Shown piece by piece: positions 57,169 through 64,000 of a stretch of 64,000 nt of DNA. The stretch covers positions 402,738 through 466,737 of the forward strand of contig NZ_VDOR01000001.1 of NCBI RefSeq assembly GCF_007666205.1, read 5' to 3'. Every line of letters starts with the position of its first letter. The stretch's first letter is position 1. The position numbers and the translations under genes are program-made. This DNA is from Kocuria palustris. GTDB taxonomy: Bacteria > Actinomycetota > Actinomycetes > Actinomycetales > Micrococcaceae. The notes beneath the pieces are model-generated. The model was not told the DNA's origin. It saw only the letters and a list, made by a program, of their open reading frames with translations, and made no database searches.

Positions 57169-58468
57169 GTGGCACAGCACAGCGGTCCCCGGACGGGCGG
57201 AGCGACCCGGGCACTCCCGGCCTCCCGGGACGCCGCGCTCGACGCCGCCCGCTCGGGCTGCCTGATCGGCGTCGTCACCATCCACGTCCTGCTGGTCACG
57301 ATCACGGCCGACCCCGGGACCGGCGCGCTGAGCAATGTCATGGTCCCCACCGGATACGGCTGGTACCCGGCTGCCTCGTGGCTGCTGCAGGTCATGCCGC
57401 TGTTCTTCGTCGTCGGCGGGTGCGCCTCCGCGATCTCCTGGAGCCGGAGGTCCGCCGCAGGGGCCTGCGGGCCGTCGTGGGTGCGGGCCCGGCTCCTGCG
57501 GCTGGTGCTCCCGGCGGCCGCCCTGTGGGCGGTCCTGGCCGCCGGGGCGTGGACCGCCCTGGCACTGGGGGTGCCGGGGGACTGGGTCGGCCTGGCTCTG
57601 CGGGGACTCGGCATGCATCTGTGGTTCGTGGGCGCCTACACGCTGTGCCTGGTCGCGGTCCCGGCGCTGCACGGGCTGCATCGACGCCGGCCCGGGGCCG
57701 CGATGGGCGGCCTCGTGCTGGCCTGCGCCGCGGTCGAGGCGGTCCGGATCGCGCTGCAGCAGCCCTGGTGGGGGCTGCTCGGCTTCGCCCCCGTGTGGCT
57801 GGCCATCCACCAGATCGGCTTCTTCCTGCAGGACGGCACCCTCCGCCGCGCCCCGCGCGGCCGGCTGGTCCGGGTCATGGCCGCGGGCGTCGTCCTCCTG
57901 GCGGGGCTGACCGCCCTGCCGTGGTGGGGGGGAGGACGCGCTGTCGACGCTGAACCCGCCGACGCTGTGCATGGTCGCCCTGGGCCTCGTCCAGGCCTGC
58001 GCCCTGGAGCTGCTGTCCCCGGCCCTGCGGCGGCTCATGTCCCGGCGGCCCGCTCGGGCGGCGGCCTGGCTCGTGGGGTCCCGCGCCACGACCCTCTATC
58101 TGTGGCACCTGCCCGTGATCGTGGCGGTCATGGCCGCGTGGTGGCTGCTGGGGGGCCCGGACCCGGCGCCGGAGACGGCCGGCTGGTGGCTGTGGCGGAT
58201 CCCGATCGCAGCGGTGTGCTGGGCGCTCGTGCTCCTGGCGGTCCGTCCGCTGAGCGTCGTCGAGCGCCTGGCCGACGCGCGGCTCGAGAGCACCCGGGAC
58301 GACGACGCGGACCGCGGCTGGGGGTCGGTGCTGGCAGCGGCCGTGCTCGTGAGCGCGGCGGCCCTGCTCGAGGTGCGCCTGCTGCTGGGCCCGGTGCTCG
58401 TGCTGGGCGGCGCGGCGGCCATGGCCATGGCCGCGGTGCTGCTCTGGCGGCGCCCGGGCGGGGTCTGA
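57169..58468 (+). pseudogene. Acyltransferase-3 family membrane protein, frameshifted at a G-run
   Basis: Two frames cover one gene. The first (from a GTG at 57169) gives ARSGCLIGVVTIHVLLV, QVMPLFFVVGGCASAISW, GMHLWFVGAYTLCLV and ALPWWGG, typical of membrane O-acyltransferases. After a run of seven G (57926-57932) the coding pattern moves to the next frame, EDALSTLNPPTLCMVALGLVQA, through LYLWHLPVIVAV to 58468. Removing one G gives one ~430-residue protein with about ten membrane segments. Either a real frameshift, phase variation or a sequencing error. Substrate would be a surface or lipid glycan. Confidence 0.8.
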
Positions 58469-58496
58469 CGGGCGCCGCGGTGTGGTGCTAGTCTCC

Positions 58497-58661
58497 TTGT
58501 CAGCTTCACGAGACACAGCCGCCAAGCTCCGACTTGGCTGTGCACCAACCCCATGTTCAAGGGTGGTTCGGATGACGAAGCGGCCTGCACCTGACGCAGC
58601 GCACGAACAAGCTCCGGCGGGACGTGCAGGTCAAGAGCACCACTCGCGGAGATCACCTCTT
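58497..58661 (+). promoter_or_regulatory. SAM riboswitch (SAM-IV or related) with expression platform
   Basis: Closing stem GCTTC (58503-58507) / GAAGC (58577-58581). Inside, ACAGCCGCCAAG pairs with CTTGGCTGT around a 6-base loop, followed by GCACCAACCCC and GGGTGGTTCGGATGAC. The layout resembles the actinobacterial SAM-IV class more than SAM-I. Downstream, CCTGCAC (58584-58590) can pair with GTGCAGG (58624-58630), a likely switch element. Location before metY fits. Confidence 0.75.
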
Positions 58662-60065
58662 ATGACCCCCTCGCCCTGCGACGAGCTCAAGAGCTCGGCC
58701 TCGCTGGCCACCCGTCAGATCCATGCCGGTCGCGCCGGTTCGGATCCGCACGCGTCGGCGGCTCCCGTCCAGGCCACGCTCCCGGTCCCGATCTACCAGT
58801 CGTCGGCCTTCGAGTTCCCGGACCACGCCTCGGCCGCGGCCATGTTCGCCCAGACCGCGCCGGGCTTCACCTACTCGCGCACCGGCAACCCCACCGTCGC
58901 CGTCCTGGAGCAGAAGGTCGCCGACCTCGAGGGCGGGATCGGGGCCGTGGCCATGGGCTCGGGCCAGTCCGCCGTGGCGGCGGCGCTGCTCGCGCTGATC
59001 AGCACCGGGCCCGGGAAGCACCTCGTCGTCTCCGAGAAGATCTACGGGGGGACCGTCGACCTGCTCGGGGACACCCTGGCCGATCTCGGCGTGAGCGTGA
59101 CCTATGCGGACCCCACGGATCCCTCGACATGGTCCGCCGCGGTCAGGGACGACACGAGGGGCTTCCTCCTGGAGTCCATCGGCAATCCGCTGGCCACTCT
59201 GGGCGACCTGGACGCGATCGCCGAGATCGCCCACGACGGCGGGATCCCCGTCGTCGTCGACTCCACGCTGGCCACGCCGGTGCTGTACCGGCCGTTCGAG
59301 CACGGCGCGGACATCGTGGTGCACTCGGCCACCAAGTTCTTCGGCGGGCACGGAACGTCCCTGGCCGGGGTGGTCGTCGACTCCGGGCGCTTCGACTGGG
59401 AGTCCGACGCGCAGCGCTGGCCCCAGTTCACCCGGCCCCGCGAGCGCTGGGGCGGGATCAGCCTGGTCGAGAAGATGCGCGGCGGATCGCCGTACCTGCA
59501 CCTGTGCCGCGCCAAGTTCGTGCACGATCTCGGGCTCACCCTCTCGCCGTTCAACGCCGCGCAGATCATCCAGGGCCTGGAGACGCTCGACCTGCGCATG
59601 CGGCGCCACTCCGACAGCGCGGCCCGCGTGGCCGAGTTCCTGCAGTCCCACCCCGCGGTGCGGGCCGTGCACCACCCGCTGGTCGAGGGATCGCCGGACC
59701 GGCGGATCGCCGAGCGCGACTACCCGCAGGGCGTCGGGGCGGTCTTCGGCTTCGAGCTCGAGTGCTCCGACGCCGCCGTGGCGGGGTTCGTCGACTCGCT
59801 GCGGCTGTTCAAGCTCGTGGCCAACATCGGCGACGTCCGCTCGATCATCACCCACCCGGCCGCCATGACGCACTGCCGCCTCACGAAGGAGCAGCGCCTG
59901 GCCGGCGGGATCTCGTGGCAGACGCTGCGGCTGTCGGTCGGGCTCGAGTCGGTCGACGACCTGATCGCGGACCTGCAGTCCTCCCTCGACGAGCTGCTGC
60001 GCCTGGAGTCGGCCCGCGGTGCCGAGGTCCCGGACGAGGCGGCGCGGCAGGAGGTGCGGGCATGA
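58662..60065 (+). CDS. metY: O-acetylhomoserine sulfhydrylase
   Basis: 467 residues. It starts ATRQIHAGRAGSDP, has PVPIYQSSAFEF and SRTGNPTVAVLEQKVADLEGG, and the PLP lysine Lys225 in VHSATKFFGGHGTSLAGVVV. This is the MetY type of the Cys/Met metabolism family: O-acetylhomoserine plus sulfide gives homocysteine. A GGAGAT site precedes the ATG. Stop overlaps metB (ATGA). Controlled by the SAM riboswitch. Confidence 0.93.
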   Translation: MTPSPCDELKSSASLATRQIHAGRAGSDPHASAAPVQATLPVPIYQSSAFEFPDHASAAAMFAQTAPGFTYSRTGNPTVAVLEQKVADLEGGIGAVAMGSGQSAVAAALLALISTGPGKHLVVSEKIYGGTVDLLGDTLADLGVSVTYADPTDPSTWSAAVRDDTRGFLLESIGNPLATLGDLDAIAEIAHDGGIPVVVDSTLATPVLYRPFEHGADIVVHSATKFFGGHGTSLAGVVVDSGRFDWESDAQRWPQFTRPRERWGGISLVEKMRGGSPYLHLCRAKFVHDLGLTLSPFNAAQIIQGLETLDLRMRRHSDSAARVAEFLQSHPAVRAVHHPLVEGSPDRRIAERDYPQGVGAVFGFELECSDAAVAGFVDSLRLFKLVANIGDVRSIITHPAAMTHCRLTKEQRLAGGISWQTLRLSVGLESVDDLIADLQSSLDELLRLESARGAEVPDEAARQEVRA

Positions 60066-61243
60066 GCGGTTTCACCACGCGCGCGGTCCACGCCGGGCAG
60101 GAGCCCGATCGGCTCACCGGCGCGGTCATCCCGCCCGTCTACCAGACCTCGACCTTCGTGCAGGACGGGATCAACGTCCTGCGCGACGGGCACGAGTACT
60201 CCCGCGGCTCCAACCCCACCCGGAACGGGTTCGAGGAGCAGCTGCGCGCCCTCGAGGGAGGGGCCCGGGCCTTCGCCTTCGCCTCCGGGATCGCCGCGGA
60301 GGACGCGCTGCTGCGCTCGGTGCTGCGCCCCGGCGATCACGTGGTCCTGGGTGCGGACGGCTACGGCGGCACGAATCGGCTCGTCACCCGCGTCCTGGCT
60401 CCGTGGCAGGTCGGGCACAGCGCCGCGGACGTGACCTCCCTCGACGACGTCCGCGCAGCCGTGCGGGACACGACCCGGGTGATCTGGGTCGAGACGCCCA
60501 CCAACCCGCGGCTGGGCATCGCCGATCTGGCCGGCATCGCGCAGATCGCCCGGGAGGCCGGCGCCCTGCTGATCGTGGACAGCACGTTCGCCTCGCCCTA
60601 TCTGCAGCGGCCGCTCGAGCAGGGCGCGGACGTCGTGGTCCACTCGACCACCAAGTACATCGGCGGCCATTCCGACGTCCTGGGCGGGGCCGTGGTCGTC
60701 TCCGATCGGGACTGGGAGGTCCCGGCCGTGGACGGGTTCTCCCCGGGGAGCACGCTGGCCGAGCTCGTGGGCTTCCAGCAGTTCGCCGGCGGCGCCGTGG
60801 CCGGCCCGCAGGACTGCTACCTCGCCGCGCGCGGGCTGAAGACCCTCTCCCTGCGGATGCAGCGGCACCAGGACAACGCCGGTCGGATCGCCGAGTGGCT
60901 CACGGGCCGGCCCGAGGTGGCGGAGGTCCTCTACCCCGGCTTGCGTGAGCATCCCGGCCACGAGCTGGCGGCCCGCCAGATGGACGGGTTCGGCGGCATG
61001 GTCTCCTTCCGCCTGCGCGGCGGCGAGGCCGCGGCCCGACGCTTCGCGGAGTCCACGCGCATGTACAAGCTGTCGGTCTCCCTCGGCGGGGTCGAGTCGC
61101 TGATCTGCTGGCCGTCGGAGATGACGCACGGCTCCGTCGCCGGCACGCCCCAGGCAGTGCCGGTCGACCTCGTGCGGCTGTCCGCGGGGATCGAGGACCT
61201 CGACGATCATCTCGAGGACCTGGAGCGGGCGTTCCGGGCCTGA
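60062..61243 (+). CDS. metB: Cystathionine gamma-synthase family enzyme
   Basis: 393 residues. [51 protein letters not shown] and Lys198 in [20 protein letters not shown] are typical of cystathionine gamma-synthase / cystathionine gamma-lyase. Position after metY under a SAM riboswitch favours the biosynthetic MetB role (transsulfuration), alongside direct sulfhydrylation. A gamma-lyase cannot be excluded from sequence. metX is not in the window. Confidence 0.9.
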   Translation: MSGFTTRAVHAGQEPDRLTGAVIPPVYQTSTFVQDGINVLRDGHEYSRGSNPTRNGFEEQLRALEGGARAFAFASGIAAEDALLRSVLRPGDHVVLGADGYGGTNRLVTRVLAPWQVGHSAADVTSLDDVRAAVRDTTRVIWVETPTNPRLGIADLAGIAQIAREAGALLIVDSTFASPYLQRPLEQGADVVVHSTTKYIGGHSDVLGGAVVVSDRDWEVPAVDGFSPGSTLAELVGFQQFAGGAVAGPQDCYLAARGLKTLSLRMQRHQDNAGRIAEWLTGRPEVAEVLYPGLREHPGHELAARQMDGFGGMVSFRLRGGEAAARRFAESTRMYKLSVSLGGVESLICWPSEMTHGSVAGTPQAVPVDLVRLSAGIEDLDDHLEDLERAFRA

Positions 61244-61260
61244 GCGGCCGCCCCCTCCCC

Positions 61261-61292
61261 GGCGGCCGCCGCCCCATCCGGCGGCGGCCGCC
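61261..61292. terminator. Terminator of the metY-metB operon
   Basis: Perfect 13-bp stem (61261-61273 with 61280-61292), 17 bases after the metB stop. Confidence 0.75.
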
Positions 61293-61400
61293 GGTCTCTG
61301 CCTACACTTGGGGCACGAGCACGCGACGGGAGCCGATCCGGCGACCGACGACGACCCCGCGACGCGGGACCGACGACATCGACGCGAGAAGGAGCTCCCT

Positions 61401-62189
61401 GTGAGCTGGCAGGACCCCCATTCCGCCGATCCCGACCACGGCCGGGCCGACGACCTCGGCGGCCGCACCGGCTCCAGCGACCGGAGCGGCGAGCAGGCTC
61501 CGCCCTCGGACGGGGGCTACAGCGCTCCGTCGTTCGGGCAGCCCGGTCAGGGCGCCGCGCAGCCGTCGGACGGTCAGCCGACCTGGGCCGGCGGCCCGGG
61601 GCAGCCCGGCTACGGGCAGCCCCAGGGCTACGGCCGGACCGGCCCCGGCCAGGCAGGCTACGGCCAGCAGCCAGGATACGACGGCCCATCCGCTCAGCAG
61701 GGCTACGGCCAGCAGCCGGGGTACGCCCAGGATCCGACCGGTGCGGGCCCGTACGCGCAGCAGCCGGGCGGCGGGCAGCAGTACACGGCCCAGGGGAACT
61801 ACGGCCGGGCGACCTTCGATCGCAGCGCGCGCCCGATGAGTCCGTCGGATGCCCGGACCTGGGCCCTGGTCTCCCACATCGCCGCTCCGGTCCTGAACCT
61901 CCTGAGCTTCGGGTGGGTCGGCTTCGTCGCGCCGCTGATCCTGTGGTTCGTCTTCAAGGACCGCGATCCGCTGGTGCGCAATGCGGCCGCGGGCGCGTTC
62001 AACTTCAACGTGATCGTGGCGGTGCTGAACGTCGCGATCTGGATCATCGGCATCGTGACCCTGGGGATCGGCCTGGCCCTCCTGCCGGTCCTCTGGATCA
62101 TCACGATCGTCTTCGCGATCCTGGGCGCGGTGAAGGCGAGCCGCGGCCAGGCCTACCGCTACCCGCTGCAGATCCCGATCCTGAGCTGA
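61401..62189 (+). CDS. DUF4870 membrane protein with YGQ-rich N-terminus
   Basis: 262 residues from a GTG with AAGGAG 6 bases upstream (61389-61394). Residues 1-130 are Gly/Gln/Pro/Tyr-rich with GYGQQ repeats. The C-terminal domain SPSDARTWALVSHIAAPVLNLLSFGWVGF, FVFKDRDPLVRNAAAGAFNFNV is DUF4870, three membrane segments, function unknown. The tail is very like that of the gene at 1380-2423 though the membrane domains differ, suggesting domain sharing. Confidence 0.85.
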   Translation: MSWQDPHSADPDHGRADDLGGRTGSSDRSGEQAPPSDGGYSAPSFGQPGQGAAQPSDGQPTWAGGPGQPGYGQPQGYGRTGPGQAGYGQQPGYDGPSAQQGYGQQPGYAQDPTGAGPYAQQPGGGQQYTAQGNYGRATFDRSARPMSPSDARTWALVSHIAAPVLNLLSFGWVGFVAPLILWFVFKDRDPLVRNAAAGAFNFNVIVAVLNVAIWIIGIVTLGIGLALLPVLWIITIVFAILGAVKASRGQAYRYPLQIPILS

Positions 62190-62252
62190 TCCCGCCCCGC
62201 TGCGCGGTGCATGCGGCCCCACCGTCAGGCCGATCACCGCGACGCCGTGCCG

Positions 62253-62285
62253 CGGCCGGCTCCTCCGAGCAGGGGGAGCCGGCCG
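62253..62285. terminator. Hairpin after the DUF4870 gene
   Basis: 11-bp perfect stem, CGGCCGGCTCC (62253-62263) with GGAGCCGGCCG (62275-62285). Confidence 0.65.
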
Positions 62286-62320
62286 TTGCGCTTCCCGGAG
62301 CTGCCCCGCACCATGAGTCC

Positions 62321-62917
62321 ATGAGCGATCGCGATCCCAGCGGCCGGGCGGCACGCCGACCCGGGAGCCCTGTCCCGCCCAAGGCGCGGGGCCTGCGGAT
62401 GCCGGTGCCGGAGATCAGCCTGCACCGGCGGGTCGAGACCCCGCTGGGCGCGATGGTCGTCGCGGTCGGATCCCATGACGACCGCGCCGCGCTGATGGGG
62501 TGCTGGTTCGAGGACCAGAAGCATCTGCCCGACGATGACCTGCTCGGCGAGGTGGGAGACCACGAGCTGCTCTCCGAGGCCGCGGAGCAGCTCGCGTCGT
62601 GGTTCGCCGGTGAGCGCCGCGAGTTCGACCTGCCCCTGGCGCTGCACGACCGGCCCCAGCCGCTGCGGCCGCGCGTCTGGCGCGCCCTGCAGGACATCCC
62701 CTACGGGCGGACGACCACCTACGGGGCGCTGGCCGCGCGGCTCGGCGGCCCGGGGATGGCCCAGGCCGTCGGGCAGGCGGTCGGCCGCAACCCGTGGTCG
62801 GTGATCGTGCCGTGCCACCGCGTGGTCAGCTCCACGGGCGAGCTCACCGGCTACGCCGGGGGCATCGAGCGGAAGAAGGAGCTCCTGCGCCTGGAGGCCG
62901 AGCGCTCCGGCAGCTGA
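62321..62917 (+). CDS. ogt: Methylated-DNA-protein cysteine methyltransferase
   Basis: 198 residues. The active-site motif is VIVPCHRVVSSTGELTGYAGGIERKKELL, with acceptor Cys in PCHR; the DNA-binding helix is IPYGRTTTYGALAARLGGPGMAQAVGQAVGRNP. It removes O6-alkyl groups from guanine in a suicide reaction. The first 25 residues are a basic, Pro-rich tail; the start is uncertain because no clear ribosome site lies before 62321. Downstream is a convergent GNAT gene 13 bases away. Confidence 0.93.
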   Translation: MSDRDPSGRAARRPGSPVPPKARGLRMPVPEISLHRRVETPLGAMVVAVGSHDDRAALMGCWFEDQKHLPDDDLLGEVGDHELLSEAAEQLASWFAGERREFDLPLALHDRPQPLRPRVWRALQDIPYGRTTTYGALAARLGGPGMAQAVGQAVGRNPWSVIVPCHRVVSSTGELTGYAGGIERKKELLRLEAERSGS

Positions 62918-62930
62918 GCCGGGCGCGTGC

Positions 62931-63491
62931 TCAGTCGGCGCTGATCCGGTCGGTGCGCAGCGCGGCGTAGATCAGCTCGGTCCGCCACTCGCCCAGCTGC
63001 AGGTGCGACTCGCGCAGCTCCGCCTCCCGCCGCATGCCGATGCGCTCGCAGACCTTGATGGAGCTGCGGTTCAGGGCGTCGAGACGAGCGAAGACGCGGT
63101 GGGCGTCGAGACGCTCGAAGCAGGCGTCGATCGCGGCCGTGGCCGCCTCGCCCGCATAGCCGTTGCCGGCATGATCCGGGCTGACGACCCACCCCATCTC
63201 GATCTGGCGGGACTCGGCGTCCACGAGCGTCAGCACGATCTCGCCGTAGAGGCCGTCCGGATCGTCGTGGGCGCTGAACGCATAGCGGATCGTGTCTCCG
63301 TCGTTCAGGAAGGCGCGCGGACCGCGGTGCTCGGCGATGACGCGCTGCGAGTGGTCCCAGGTGCGGGGGCCGCGCCACGCGTGCTGGGCGTAGTCCTCCC
63401 GGGACTGGTACGCGTGCATGGCCTCGAGGTCCGCTTCAGCGAAGCGGCGAAAGAAGAGGCGCTCTGTCTCAAGGGGAAGCAAGTCCTTCAC
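62931..63491 (-). CDS. RimJ/RimL-type GNAT N-acetyltransferase
   Basis: 186 residues from a GTG at 63491. LETERLFFRRFAEADLEAMHAYQSRE at the N-terminus, VSPDHAGNGYAGEAATAAIDACFE (acetyl-CoA loop NGYAGE) and VCERIGMRREAELRES near the end define the GNAT_3 / RimJ-RimL family. Acceptor unknown: protein N-termini, amino acids or drugs. Likely monocistronic. Confidence 0.88.
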   Translation of the reverse strand: MKDLLPLETERLFFRRFAEADLEAMHAYQSREDYAQHAWRGPRTWDHSQRVIAEHRGPRAFLNDGDTIRYAFSAHDDPDGLYGEIVLTLVDAESRQIEMGWVVSPDHAGNGYAGEAATAAIDACFERLDAHRVFARLDALNRSSIKVCERIGMRREAELRESHLQLGEWRTELIYAALRTDRISAD

Positions 63492-64000
63492 GCGGGAATC
63501 CTATCCGCGGGCGGGACGGCGACGGTCCGCGGGCGGGACGGCGACGAAACGGGCTGCCGGGCTGCCGGGTGCGGGGGTGCCGGCAGGCCGACGCACGGGG
63601 CGCCGGGCTCACACGGCCGCACCAGGTGACCCGGATCACCGGAGACCCCCGGATTTGCGGGGGACTCCGGGGGTGTGTAGTGTTCTTCTTCGTCGCCGCG
63701 AGCGGTCGGCCGGTTCGAGGACCGGCGGTCGTGTGGAAGCGGCAGGATCACCGGTTCCGGGGTCCTGGATGACATTCACTCAGTGTGAACGGCTCGTTGA
63801 TCCGGGTTGCTGTCCTGTGCTGTGCGCGGGAGGCGGCGGGAAGCGGGCAGGGGTTCGGCTGGTTGTGTGGTCCGGGTGAGCGGAGTATGGTGGTTCGGCC
63901 CGCTGATGGTTGTGGCGGTGTGGTGGTCTTCGCTGGTCCTGTGGTGGGGTCGGGTTGGTCGTCTGTTGTTTGAGAACTCGATAGTGTGCCAAGTTTGCTG
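63492..64000 (+). promoter_or_regulatory. Promoter and leader region of a probable rRNA operon
   Basis: About 500 bases with no gene. Two promoter-like pairs: TTGCGG (63655-63660) with TAGTGT (63678-63683), and TTGTGT (63863-63868) with TATGGT (63886-63891), each with 17-base spacing. The end, TTTGAGAACTCGATAGTGTGC (about 63968-63989), is the GAGAACTC/AATAGTGTGC-like element found in actinobacterial pre-16S leaders, where it takes part in antitermination. The T-rich and lower-G+C context fits. The 16S gene itself must lie right of the window. Confidence 0.7.

Noticed and set aside
63960..64000. 16S rRNA gene start
   Set aside because: The leader motif is present, but the mature 16S start is not reached within the window, so no rRNA feature is claimed.

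Overview
The window is chromosomal DNA of a high-G+C actinobacterium, probably a Micrococcaceae-like member of the Micrococcales. I infer this from the strongly G/C-rich third codon positions, actinobacterial riboswitch forms, Tat-dependent lipoproteins and hydrolases, a MocR-type PdxR beside pdxST, and an rRNA-operon leader motif at the right edge. The genus is inference. Coding density is high. I see no prophage, insertion sequence, CRISPR array or tRNA.

Layout: 1-8.5 kb holds a truncated FtsX-type permease, two related small membrane proteins, a YihY/BrkB membrane protein, a cardiolipin-synthase-like enzyme, a cold-shock protein and unassigned genes. 8.7-16.5 kb has phoD, a lipoprotein, an NAD(P)-binding protein, a sugar porter, galactokinase and an FUSC-type membrane protein. 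16.8-21.9 kb is an accessory stretch: a two-gene secreted locus with a low-G+C patch across its middle, then DinB, two paralogous SGNH hydrolases and an SLH-repeat protein. 22.0-28.5 kb is the glycine regulon: tandem glycine riboswitch, gcvP-gcvT-gcvH and sdaA, taking glycine to serine to pyruvate. 28.5-33.6 kb carries a CPBP protease, divergent pdxR and pdxST (vitamin B6) with a clear operator, and ald. 33.7-36.6 kb has small enzymes and an M50 protease.

36.64-37.40 kb is a gene-free region packed with hairpins. It contains two diverged copies of a ~360-base unit in which loop sequences are kept while stem sequences change with pairing preserved. This looks like a duplicated structured RNA I cannot place in a known family, and it is the best candidate here for something undescribed.

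37.4-45.7 kb has an AbgT transporter with glutathione peroxidase, then lactate utilisation: lutABC divergent from lldP-lldR with a GntR operator between. 45.8-51.6 kb holds secreted proteins, including an NlpC/P60 peptidase under a c-di-AMP (ydaO) riboswitch, two CNNM/CBS membrane proteins and a beta-lactamase-like lipoprotein. 51.8-58.5 kb has a membrane alpha/beta hydrolase, a sulfolipid pair (sqd1 plus glycosyltransferase), a zinc-ribbon protein and a frameshifted acyltransferase. 58.5-63.5 kb has a SAM-riboswitch-controlled metY-metB operon, a DUF4870 protein, ogt and a GNAT acetyltransferase. The last 500 bases look like the promoter and leader of an rRNA operon whose genes lie outside the window.

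Perfect or near-perfect hairpins separate most transcription units. They usually lack a T-run, as is common in high-G+C actinobacteria, so terminator calls rest on position and stem strength.
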